64,000 nt of DNA from Branchinecta lynchi (taxonomy: Eukaryota > Arthropoda > Branchiopoda > Anostraca > Branchinectidae), in assembly GCA_023053575.1 (NCBI GenBank), contig JAKZAP010000010.1:18288628-18352627 (forward strand). The letters run 5' to 3'. The position numbers were made by a program, and so were the translations under genes. The notes under the pieces were generated by a model. The model saw only the letters and a program-made list of their open reading frames with translations, ran no database searches and was not told the origin of the DNA. Shown here one piece after another: positions 55,216 through 64,000 of this stretch (position 1 is its first letter; the number at the start of each line of letters is the position of its first letter).

Positions 55216-55628
55216 ATGGTAAGAAAGAACACACTTCACAAATTCACAATCACATGTTCGTGTAAAATTTCTTTAACCTAGCCAGCTTTCTTTCGAAAAA
55301 TCGACAAAGGAAGTTGGTATTTTGGATAAGATCAGACCGGAATCAAACAGTATTTTTAAAATACGAACGTTTTTCCGTTCGTTTTCATGTTGTTTTTCTT
55401 GAAAGAGAATTCTTAGAAAGAAAAGCAAACAAAAAAGCTCGGATTAGTAAGGAGCCAGCCAGAAGCCGAGGATGCAACGCTGAGATAACTTAAACCTATT
55501 TGAAATCAGTATCTTGTCTTAGTTTTATTGTATAGCTTTTTCCGCAGAATCCAGCAGATTTCTCAACACCAAGCCAAGTGGTGGTTAACGCTGTAGAAGA
55601 CCCTGTGATGAGAAATGAGGATTACTGA
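55216..55628 (+). CDS. Candidate 27-residue microprotein, two exons (55216-55218 and 55548-55628)
   Basis: The plus strand reads TCAAAATG|gtaagaaag, an initiator codon immediately followed by a strong donor. The only good nearby acceptor (agctttttccgcag) opens AAT CCA GCA and runs 26 codons to TGA (NPADFSTPSQVV ... PVMRNEDY). First exons that end right after the ATG are common in ribosomal protein and other small conserved genes. A 28-codon upstream ORF begins at about 55104. The stop lies only a few bases before a transposon-like insert (55630-56066), which supplies AATAAA at 55859. The true C-terminus may therefore have been replaced. The sequence matches no family I know. Confidence 0.35.
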
Positions 55629-55629
55629 A

Positions 55630-56066
55630 TTGGTGTTGCCAAGTATGACACTTTTGGTGCTTTTTGACACTTTTTGTTTCTGCGTGCCACTGAGACACCT
55701 TTCTCTAAAAGTGACACCTTTTTTTACGAATGACAGTTTTAGGTCAAAAGAGCACTTTTTTATTTACTTTACTAAAGTGACGGATTACCGCCCCACAAAA
55801 ATTGCCAAAGCCTGTACTTTACACTGACGTTATACACAAAAACAGTTTGAAGTCTTAAATAAAGCTCGTTTCCGATTACATTTTGTTACAAAACTGTAAT
55901 GTAAGTCAAGAAATATTTTGAAATTTGTTTTTACTGATTCGCTTTTTACCAATTATTCGCATTTACGCGTTGTGCAGCGGGATGCACACAAAAATTAGAG
56001 GTGTCAAAAAGCACCTTTTTGTCAGCAATTGTGACAGTTCAGTGAGTCGAGCTCTTGACAACCCTG
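55630..56066. mobile_element. hAT-like insert with TTGCCAAG / CTTGACAACCCTG ends
   Basis: Left TGGTGTTGCCAAG and right CTTGACAACCCTG are imperfect inverted repeats of the common CAGGGTTG hAT type. GTGCTTTTTGACA and its complement recur inside. No clear 8-bp duplication. Confidence 0.45.
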
Positions 56067-56276
56067 TGGCTTTGAAACTGAATGGTGAATATGGTGATGT
56101 TCACATTCACTAGGATAGAACTAACTTCAGCAGTGTTCATCATAGGCTAGGATTCATACATCAAGGGTGCCCTTGACCATCAGGTAACCTATTTAAACTA
56201 AATGACGAAACTTTACAATAAACTTTGGTGTGGACTAAGCTGTGTCAGAATTCCATATAGATTGTATAGGCCTATA

Positions 56277-56891
56277 TTACAGTTGTTGTGATGTCCAGCA
56301 ATTGAGGACCCAACATAGGATTTGATTGTCCCTAGGTTGTTTTATAAATGTAAATGAGACCGGCGCTTTGCTGGCCGCTCGGCTCTTATACTCTGCTTAT
56401 ACTGTAGAGGTATGCTTATGTGAACAGTTACTTTAATGTGAACTGATGTGACCAGTGCAGTTTCTGGCTAAATGTTAGAATGAAGATCGAAAATACCTAT
56501 ACAGGTGTTTTCAGATGCCCTTAAATACCTACTTTGGCGAACTAGTAGTGAGCTATAGACACAGCAAGTGCATGAAAAGTCCACTGTCAACAAACGTTCA
56601 CATAAGCATACCTCTGCTGTACTGTATATTAAAATATATATTCAAGCAAGAGGAATAAACCACAATTTTACACATTACGAGGTAAAATAGATCAAATGTA
56701 TTACAGTTGTTGTGATGTTGAGTGATTGAGCACCCAACATAGGGTTTGATTGTCCCTAGGTTGTTTTATAAATGTAAATGCGACTGGCGCATCGCTGGCC
56801 GCTAGGCTCTTATACTGTATATTAAAACATATATTCACGCAATAGGAATTAACTACAATTTTTCATTTTACGAGGTAAAATAGATTAAATG
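56277..56891. repeat. Direct duplication of about 190 bp in two blocks
   Basis: Block 1 (56277-56393 and 56701-56817) shares TTTGATTGTCCCTAGGTTGT. Block 2 (56624-56699 and 56815-56891) shares ACGAGGTAAAATAGAT. An extra 230 bp separates the blocks in the first copy. Confidence 0.6.
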
Positions 56892-56989
56892 GGTGTGACA
56901 TCATGCTTGTAATTGTATGGAATCCCCGCCAATTCCAACACGATTTAGTTTAGACCATCACATACAGTACAGACAACAGGAGGTGTATC

Positions 56990-57287
56990 CAGGGACCCCC
57001 CTCCCAATGCTGTTGGCCAGTCGGTAAAAAATAACCGAGTCAGAGCGATGCAACGCGATTTTTGGTCAAAACAGTTGAGTTTTTTCATGAAAACAGTCGG
57101 TTTTTCTGAAAATTGGTCGATTTTTCATCAAAATATTAGTTTTTTCTGAAAATCAGTCTATTTTTTTAAAAACTGTCATTTTTTGTTGTTGAAACCAGTT
57201 GTTTTTCTGCAGAGACAGTCGTAAAAATTACCAGCCAGTCGGTAAATGCCTCGTCCCCCCCAAACATTTTGGCTAGTGATGCCTCTG
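56990..57287. mobile_element. hAT-like element, 298 bp, 8-bp duplication
   Basis: CAGGGACCCCCC ... GATGCCTCTG flanked by GGTGTATC (56982-56989, 57288-57295). The body of CAGTCGGTTTTTCTG repeats matches 41424-41604 and 44162-44328. Confidence 0.7.
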
Positions 57288-57606
57288 GGTGTATCCAGTC
57301 GAGTACACTGGCCCTTTTTCAGTCACAGTGCTCAAAGGTCTAGCACAATGCCTGAGTGCTAGGCTACCTTGAAATTCATGCATGTTGCATGGATTTCAGC
57401 TTACAGTGCACACATGAAAAAGCACAGTTTCTATTGTTACACACTAAATACGATAGAAATTGTAGAAAGAATAATTTCAATGTAGTCCTATCGAAGTCCT
57501 AACTACTAAGAAGGAAGCTTGAATGACCTAGAACCTAGTATCTGTCTTGGACTGCACAGGAGTTTCCTTGCAAGATTTGTAGGCCAAGTTCTAGGCTGGA
57601 CTGTAC

Positions 57607-57701
57607 CTGGATCCAGTCTGGACAATAATCTCCTCCTGTTGCAAGGAGAGTAGTCATGTAAAGTGACTTCGCTCCATCAATAAGGATACTGCTGGCAGGT
57701 G
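57607..57701 (-). CDS. Possible isolated exon
   Basis: Acceptor ctctggccag and donor ATCCAG|gtacag bracket an open frame reading APASSILIDGAKSLYMTTLL then ATGGDYCPDWIQ. The composition is protein-like and the flanks are not obvious repeats. No neighbouring exon could be joined with confidence, and the frame also stays open past the donor. Confidence 0.25.
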
Positions 57702-57899
57702 CTGGCCAGAGACTCACCACCGTGAAGGATATATGCCCAGATAATTTTGTAGCTAAAGCTAATAATATTCTGACTCTGAAGAATCTGTTTCCGTTTTTTC
57801 GCTGAAAAGCTAATAGTTAAGTAAGTACAGTGCTTTGTTTAATGTACGTCAATTGTTATTTATTGTTATGAAAGTTATTTGTAACAGTGTTTTTTTTTT

Positions 57900-57965
57900 T
57901 TTTATTTTAGTACTCCTCATTATATATTCTTTGAGGGAAATAAATAAATGAATGAATGAATGAGT
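57900..57965 (+). mobile_element. LINE-like 3' tail with AATG repeats
   Basis: TTTGAGGGAAATAAATAAATG leads into (AATG)n. No coding part remains, so the assignment rests on the tail design. Confidence 0.35.
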
Positions 57966-58308
57966 AAAGTTTTGATGATTTGATTGAAGCTCTGAAATAG
58001 ACCAGTCAAAATTCCCTTATAGTAGAATAGGCCAGGCCACAGGGTTGGGGTAGGAAGCGTTTGGCATTATCCAGTTTAGGCATCAGTTAGGCATAGGGTA
58101 TGCCCAGGGGCGTCCCGATACCTTCCTGATAGAGAGGGGGGGGGGGCAGCTTCAGGACTTTTTCGTAGTTCTACCGGAATTCTCCGCAGTGACCATCTCT
58201 GCAGAAACCCTAGAACCCTAGAATACTGTTGTGTTTTGACTTCGGTTGTGTGTTACAAACATCAGTAAACTAAAAATAGGCTCGTTAAAGCTTAACTGAA
58301 AAGGCAGC

Positions 58309-58760
58309 TTATTTTCTCATCTGATATTTGAATGCACTGGAATATTTTGACTCATCTGACGGATTTTGAATTTTTAGACCTAGAGCTCTATTAATAACGT
58401 TCAGAGTGTGCGCTGCTGTGCAAGACAAACCAAAACCATCCAGAGGCGGAGACTTTGAATTCCACATTTCGATGGCTAAAGATGCGACATCGTCGAGGTT
58501 ACGCCTATAGAAAATGATTTTAGGATAGTCTTGCAATGAATCTTAGATATATTTTCCGGCAATGTTTGTTGGTAAATATTTTAAGCGTAGAGGGACAAAC
58601 ACATAAATGTACCACAAATCGGAAAGATTTGGAAGATTCATTCTGCGGAACTGATTATCCGTGGATACCGGGCAAACGAACTAACGCATTGTTTCAACTA
58701 GTATCTAAGTGAACAAGTGATATGTTACTAGACTGTTGGAACTCAGCCCTATTCGTTTAA
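58309..58760 (-). repeat. Member of a dispersed family with a 75-codon ORF
   Basis: The frame 58536-58309 reads DYPKIIFYRRNLDDVASLAI ... NVINRALGLKIQNPSDESKY and ends in TAA. Diverged copies of the same segment at 6600-6840 and 25960-26157 have stops. The flank at 58570-58760 recurs at 6900, 38070 and 49500. It could be the least damaged copy of an unknown mobile element or a gene copied by one. Confidence 0.45.
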
Positions 58761-59132
58761 ACAAAGTCTTCGACCTTCGACCCACCCTGCACATTTATTC
58801 GTCACGTTTTAAGCGTCTTCTGTTTGTCCACAACACATCCAATTTCACATTAGTCAACTAGTTCGGGTCGACATTCGATTAGTAATAGACTTTCGTGACA
58901 CTGGTCTGCCAGTGTTGAACGCAAGGTCTTAAACAGCTTCATCTTGCTAAAATTCCTCTCCCCTTTTGCTGGGGTAACATGGATTGTCTTAGCTAGATTG
59001 AGCGCTTTCGGTACTAGTAGTAAGACAGCTTTCAGTCAACGAAAGACTTCGAATTTATCTTCAGTTTTTTTTTGTTTCGAGGCTCTCCTGGCGACTTTCG
59101 AGATCATTTCGGAACAAGGCTAAATCGTTTTT

Positions 59133-60075
59133 ATGGCACTTGCAGCCGCTGGCTCAAGTGCCATGTACCGATCGCAATTCCGTCTCTCGGTTTAGTCGGT
59201 CCTTTTCGAGTTAGGGTACTTCCAGATATGCTAGGACGATGAAACTTGGCAGGCGTATCAGAGACCCGACCAAACTAACTTGGAAATAATAAGTTTTCCT
59301 ATCCGACATCTGGTGGGGGGGGGGGGGGTGAGGGCGTGGGGATCCGGAAAATTGAGTAGTTTTTAACTTTCAAACGGGTGATCGGATTGGAGTGAAACTT
59401 AAGAACTGATAGATGATAAATCTTCCGTTTAGAGTCTGGACCGGATTCGACAGCTACGGGGGAGTTGGGGGCGTGGGAAATCTCGAGAAACGGTTAGAGG
59501 AGGGATCGGAGTGAAACTTGCCGGGAAGAACAAGCATCTGCTCCAGATAAATTGTTTACATAATTGGACTAGATCAGGACACTTGGGGGGGGGGGATGAG
59601 GGGGTTTCCCCTAATTCTGGTGATGGCGGTTTTTTGGGGATTTTCAGGCCGAAACTTGGCAGGCATAACAGGGACCTGATCAAACTAACTTGGAAATAAA
59701 CATTTCTTGATCCGATAATTGTGGAGGGAGGGGAAACCGGAATATTGAGTCATGCGTAACTTTGGAACGGGTGATCGGATTCGAGAGAAATTTAATAATT
59801 GGAAAGAAGACATGTCTCTGCTTGTCTGCCTCAATGATTTTGCTTACAGGTGAATTTTTAGCGCCTTTAAAGTGCGTATAATTACGGCAAAGTTCAAAAA
59901 TAAAATACTTTTTACCAAATGATGTATTCTCGTGATTTCGAAGTCCATGATCATTCGTATCTTAAGGGTTTTGCTTACAAATAATCAGAAGAAACCCAAG
60001 AAAAGGCAAATTCTATATTTCATCTTCTTAACCACCCTTGCAAGTGCCATATGAGTTATTAGCTATTGTTTTTTT
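59133..60075 (+). repeat. Family A copy (plus orientation), 0.94 kb
   Basis: TATGGCACTTGCAGCCGCTG with hairpin CTCAAGTGCCATG, then units with poly-G runs, and an end CAAGTGCCATATGAGTTATT. Confidence 0.6.
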
Positions 60076-60354
60076 CTTTCGGCTTATCGCCGGAAAGGAG
60101 TCGAGAAAGCTGTCAAAACTTGAGTAGACGGTACCGTGGTAATATTTCTGGGAAAGTTTTTCTAGTTGGAAAGGATGAAAATTTCAGTTGGGTACCTAAT
60201 TCTTGAAAGCTATAGAAATTTAGGAGACTACCGGAATCACCCGGTGAAGTTCCGATACGCTCTGTTGTCTGTCTGCAGGAGTCACTCTGGTAATTCGTGT
60301 GTCGGGTTCGGTAAGATGTGAGTCTATACTTATCCGGTAAGCAGCAAAATTCCG

Positions 60355-60565
60355 GTAGATTCCCTGAGCCGAATTCTGGTAGATTCCGAGAGGCAAAGTC
60401 CTGTAGGTCCCCTGATGCAACCTCCTGTAAATTCCCTGAGACAAGTTCTGACAGACTCGCCGAGTCAAGTTCCGGTAGATTCCTTGAGTAAGATTTCGGT
60501 AGATTCCTTGAGCAAAATTCCGGTAGGCTCCCTGAGCAATAAATAATCCGGTAGATTCCCTAAAA
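60355..60565. repeat. 24-bp minisatellite, about nine units
   Basis: Units vary around GGTAGATTCCTTGAGCAAAATTC read on the plus strand. The minus strand is open and encodes an 8-residue repeat of the form GIYRNLTQ. Confidence 0.7.
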
Positions 60566-60611
60566 ATCATCAAGTTCAGGTGAATTTGACAGATTTTAAA
60601 GTTTTTGATTG

Positions 60612-60986
60612 ATGTGGGCCAAGAAGGCGGGAGACACTATCATTTTTCGATGTGTCGGATTTTTACGAACACACTGTTACCTTTGTTTTCTTCAAAATCT
60701 TCACGGTAGCCAACGTTATCCACAAATTACTTGAACACAATTCACTCAAAGCAAGGTCACCATTGCTAATAAACTATTCACTGATTTCCGGGCGGAGGTC
60801 GAAAGTGTTACTAAAATGTTCGAGAAGATCGAGTGGCGTGTAAGAGGATTAAAACAACTAAGTATGTCACCATGTGGACGTTTAGATATATCGGAAGAAG
60901 AAATCATCGGCCAGTTTGACAATTTTTTTGGTCTCGGAGGAAACACTATCGAATTTAGTATAACTTACGGCGTTTCTTTGTTGTGA
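60612..60986 (+). pseudogene. 3' end of an unknown plus-strand gene with a frameshift
   Basis: The first frame (about 60612-60760) encodes FDVSDFYEHTVTF ... NVIHKLLEHNSLKA. A one-base loss near AAAGCAAGG moves the reading to a second frame: KVTIANKLFTDFRAEVESVT, then RLDISEEEIIGQFDNFF, ending SITYGVSLL and TGA at 60986. Both parts have strong coding character and the shift joins them naturally. AATAAA follows at about 61099. Alternatively a short exon starts at an acceptor near 60706 (ttcttcaaaatcttcacggtag). Family unknown. It could be a pseudogene, a sequencing error or a spliced gene. Confidence 0.35.
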
Positions 60987-61499
60987 TCTAGTTTACATCC
61001 TTCCGTCTTTGAAAAAACAGAAAAGAAAATACTTTAGGAAATCGATAATGCAAATAATTAGTTTGATTTTTTCTACACATTTGACATATGCCTGCTGAAA
61101 TAAAAACATTAGTTAGATCCATTTGTCAAACTATAATCCCAGCCTCCCCATGTCTAACGCTTCCGACCCGTGCCACTAGATGACCCAGCAGTCGGATCGA
61201 GTCGTGGCTTCATCTTGGGTCTTAGGTGGGGGGGGGGGGGGGGGTCTAGACTTTGCAAGTGCTAGAAGGCTTATGATACAACTCCTTTAACTGGCGCGGC
61301 TTCGCCGCACCAGTCAAAATGTACCGGAATTTGTCACAGACCTTCGGTATGCACATCCTCGGAAAATTGACAGGTACATTCAACGAAAACTGCTGACCTT
61401 GACCTTTCCCGAGGGGGGGGGGGATCCACGTATGGGAAACGTGATATATAAATTAAATGTTTTTGCAAATGTATTTTGTAGTAAGCTATAGCCTAAGCT

Positions 61500-61691
61500 G
61501 CCTGGTATGGGATCGACGGTATACTGGTAGTCCTTTGAGAGATAAGGCCACACACATCTGTTAGCACTGAACACCATGCACACCCCTGCCAGAATACACC
61601 AGCGTTTGAGCATGGTTGTCAAATAGATAATTGGTGTAGATACGTAGTGGTTTGTAACGTATTCGTTTTCCCTTATTTTTTCGAACTCCAT
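61500..61691 (-). CDS. Possible first exon of a secreted or membrane protein
   Basis: ATG in good context (cacagaaaATGG) opens MEFEKIRENEYV, and an internal Met starts a signal-like segment MLKRWCILAGVCMVFSA followed by NRCVWPYLSKDYQYTVDPIPG. The frame runs to 61380, but its distal part reaches a poly-G tract and loses coding character, so an exon end near 61500 is likely. No clear donor was found. Confidence 0.25.
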
Positions 61692-62084
61692 TTTCTGTGT
61701 ACTTGTACATTATGATGGGTAATAAAATTGATACACCATGCCAAACGCTCGGTAGGCCTATATCTAGATACCATGCCTTTTCTAATGCTAGGAGCCTGTT
61801 GTTACCCTAACCTGGTAATCCGCTATAAGGGAATCTGATTGATCGTTTCTGAGCTTCACTAAAATCATCTATATTATTGGGTATTTGGTATAGGGCAACC
61901 AGAATAGGGGTTTGTGTAGGGGCGTGTTAAAAAAATCAGACTGTTGGGGTAGACTATCAGGCTGCCCAATGCCCGAGTAGTTTTCACTCGAAAACCGGTG
62001 TTTAGTTAGCTATAGGCTACTAAACAGCGGGTGTGACCCACATGTGGTAAAGCCTATGGAAAAACCGAACATGAATGAATGAAT

Positions 62085-62460
62085 TTATTCCCAATAAAGC
62101 CCAAGGGCCATGGCCGGAAACATAACACAATAACAAAAACAAAATATCGTACACTTTAACAACATACCAAAAAATCAACTTCTATAAAAATAATTCACGG
62201 TGGGACATTGCTAGCTTGAGGAATCTACCCAGCCTTCGGATCTCACCAACATACTTACTTCCCATACTTGAAACCAAATCCCTTTCCTCCCTAGCCTCCC
62301 GACCAAACACTTCCTTTCTTAATTCTTTCAACTCCTCACAATAACATATCAAGTGTACCACATCCTCTCCTTCAGTACCACACATTGGACAAAAATAAGG
62401 ACCAGTACCTTTCCTATCTCTACCAATATATGTGGTAAAGCCTATGGAAAGACCGAACAT
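62085..62460 (-). mobile_element. LINE ORF2 C-terminus and 3' tail
   Basis: The frame 62460-62182 ends in a Cys-His knuckle (CPMCGTEGEDVVHLICYCEE) and a charged helix, then TAA. Downstream is GGCCCTTGGGCTTTATTGGG and (ATTC)n. It is homologous to 11021-11230. The 5' part, including the reverse transcriptase, is absent (typical 5' truncation). Confidence 0.75.
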
Positions 62461-62644
62461 GTGGTAGACTGCATGTCTAAAATTTAGATGTTATTCAAAG
62501 AACCTCACAGTATAAGGCAGAATGTAATACACCTGTAGGATCTTGGGTGGAGCAGGAGCAGGGAGGTGGTTACTTGAGGTCCACTATCTCAGTTTAAGAC
62601 ACCCTCCAAGATGATAATCAGCAACCTTAAAAAGATTTCACACT

Positions 62645-62692
62645 CACCAACAGTTGACGTTCGTCCAGCAAGTGGGTGAAAATGCCAAAAAT
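62645..62692 (-). CDS. Possible 16-codon exon
   Basis: Acceptor tctttttggacag and donor CTGTTG|gtgagtg bracket exactly 48 bases reading GIFGIFTHLLDERQLL in phase 0. The splice signals are good but the exon is too short to be assigned. A second frame would leave phase 1 and could in principle join the first visible ankyrin exon 14 kb away. Confidence 0.25.
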
Positions 62693-63303
62693 GCCCTGTC
62701 CAAAAAGATGGAATTAGATTTGCCGTACTGTACTGTCGGTTACTTTAGACAATAATTAAAATTTGAACGGGGAAGTGTTCTGCTAAATAGTAGAATAGAA
62801 ACCTAAAACACCAAGAAGTTTTCATGAGTGCTCAAAGAAGCAGAAATATGGTTAGGTTTTGGTGAATAGCCGTTGAGGCGCTTCGGGAGGTCTGATTGTT
62901 AGCACTGTAGGAGGCCTTTACGACAACTAGGCTGTGCTTAGTTGTCCTAACGAAAGGAAGGTAATTTTGCTTCGAAGGTGCACATGGGGACGGGAAGATC
63001 TCTTTGTGCTTACAGATTTTGACGGTGTTATAATGGATAGGGGCAGATTTAGGTTGTCGTGAATTTTTGACGAGTTTTGTTTGGGCAAATAACATAATAT
63101 GTTATAACTATTTTAGTGATTTGTTTAGGCTACCTCTTGGCTGCGAGTTCCTTGTGTATAAGATCTGCATACATCGACTCGGTGAATGGATTAAAGTACA
63201 TAATTGAAAGGGTTGGTGCTCTTGGTTCCTGGTTCAAGTCCAGACAGAAAGACTAGGCTTAGCCCTGTATCATTCTTTTTTTTAACTGACAAAATATGCA
63301 AGC

Positions 63304-63639
63304 CTAGCCTAGGTTATGGCAGCTCGAGTAGGCCAACACTCTCTTATGGAGCTGCACACCCCTCTCCTCATTAGGGCTTGTTTTCATCACCTCGCACTCA
63401 GTTAGACACGTGTCATAATGCCTAGTTAGCTGTTCCTCCTCTGTATCTTTGACACTTAGCAAATTTCCAAAGACAGTATTCCATCTAATAGGTTTCCCAG
63501 TTATGGGTTGGCTACTTGAAAAGCTGAAACCTTGCAAACACACGCTGTGTTGTATACGATGCAGTCTTATGGTCCATTTACACACTGCGTAAAATCCGAG
63601 TGTATTTTGAAATCCGAGCGTATTTTGAAATCCCACCAT
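63304..63639 (-). CDS. Hypothetical ORF with coding-like C-terminal half
   Basis: A 111-codon frame. It begins with an 18-bp tandem duplication (NTLGFQNTLGF), and its second half has balanced composition (KPIRWNTVFGNLLSVKDTEE ... CEVMKTSPNEERG). A possible acceptor (tttgcaaggtttcag) at about 63522 would start an exon there. No domain was recognised and there is no support on either side. Confidence 0.25.
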   Translation of the reverse strand: MVGFQNTLGFQNTLGFYAVCKWTIRLHRIQHSVCLQGFSFSSSQPITGKPIRWNTVFGNLLSVKDTEEEQLTRHYDTCLTECEVMKTSPNEERGVQLHKRVLAYSSCHNLG

Positions 63640-64000
63640 TAGAGAGTAGGGTCAAGTGTCTAGCACTTTGACTCAGAGACGCGAAGCTTGAGCTAAGGTG
63701 TGTCGGCTCTACCGTAGCTCTATAAGTTCTCTACTCTTTATCAAATACCGGATCACTCCGTTCAAGGACCTTACTTAGGTATGGCTGATTCAAATTACTG
63801 GCGAGCACGATTAAAAGCTCATTAGGATATAATCTGCGAGGGGGGAGGGGGTCTATTGCCTAATAGCCTCAGGGATTTTGATCTGGCACTGAAATCATAC
63901 CGTGGGCCCTTCCTTTATATACGAAATCGTTCTAGTAGTATGGTCACTCTAGGGGAGTATGTAGCCCCTAGCCTTAGCGGAACGCGAAAACAATGATGTT

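Overview
This is nuclear DNA from an animal, most likely an invertebrate. Coding sequence is sparse and cut by GT-AG introns of 1.7 to 6 kb with animal-type splice signals. Polyadenylation signals follow stop codons, and non-coding DNA is crowded with non-LTR retrotransposon 3' ends and DNA-transposon-derived repeats. There are no operons, Shine-Dalgarno sites or CRISPR arrays. The two-module ankyrin protein resembles families I recall from arthropods and other bilaterians, so an ecdysozoan is my best guess. The species cannot be fixed from the window.

The best supported gene is on the minus strand. It encodes a multi-exon ankyrin-repeat protein with ten coding exons from 48433 down to 18323. 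All ten join in phase and give 615 residues ending in a stop codon. The protein is an internal duplication: module 1 lies in 48433-35043, module 2 in 33154-20710, and both end in an acidic tail coded by the last exons. The start codon was not found. Intron 4 appears to use a GC donor. A separate small secreted-peptide gene (46280-46486, with an amidation-like FGRR site) lies inside one intron on the same strand, and a broken unknown gene (25190-25890) lies in another.

Two more minus-strand genes are well supported: a proline/tyrosine-rich membrane protein (4302-4976) and a helical LEA-like protein with internal repeats (13198-14016). In both, a splice acceptor lies a few bases before the ATG, which implies an unseen 5' UTR exon. 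The right end (54.8-64 kb) holds weaker candidates: a possible 27-residue microprotein split right after its ATG (55216-55628), a frameshifted plus-strand gene end (60612-60986) and a few lone exons.

Repeats fill most of the rest. (1) A large non-coding family (called family A here) begins TATGGCACTTG and ends CAAGTGCCATA, has a GTCY-rich leader and is filled with degenerate G-rich tandem units of about 134 bp. It recurs at 2.6-3.6, 14-18, 36-38, 39-40, 41.6-44.2, 48.7-49.2, 51.6-54.8 and 59.1-60.1 kb. (2) hAT-like elements carry exact 8-bp target duplications. (3) Other MITE families can be told apart by their termini: TA-flanked, TTAA-type, 3-bp duplication and 9-bp duplication. (4) CR1/L2-like LINE C-terminal fragments carry a cysteine-histidine knuckle and microsatellite tails. 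Several are nested, which gives a readable order of insertion.
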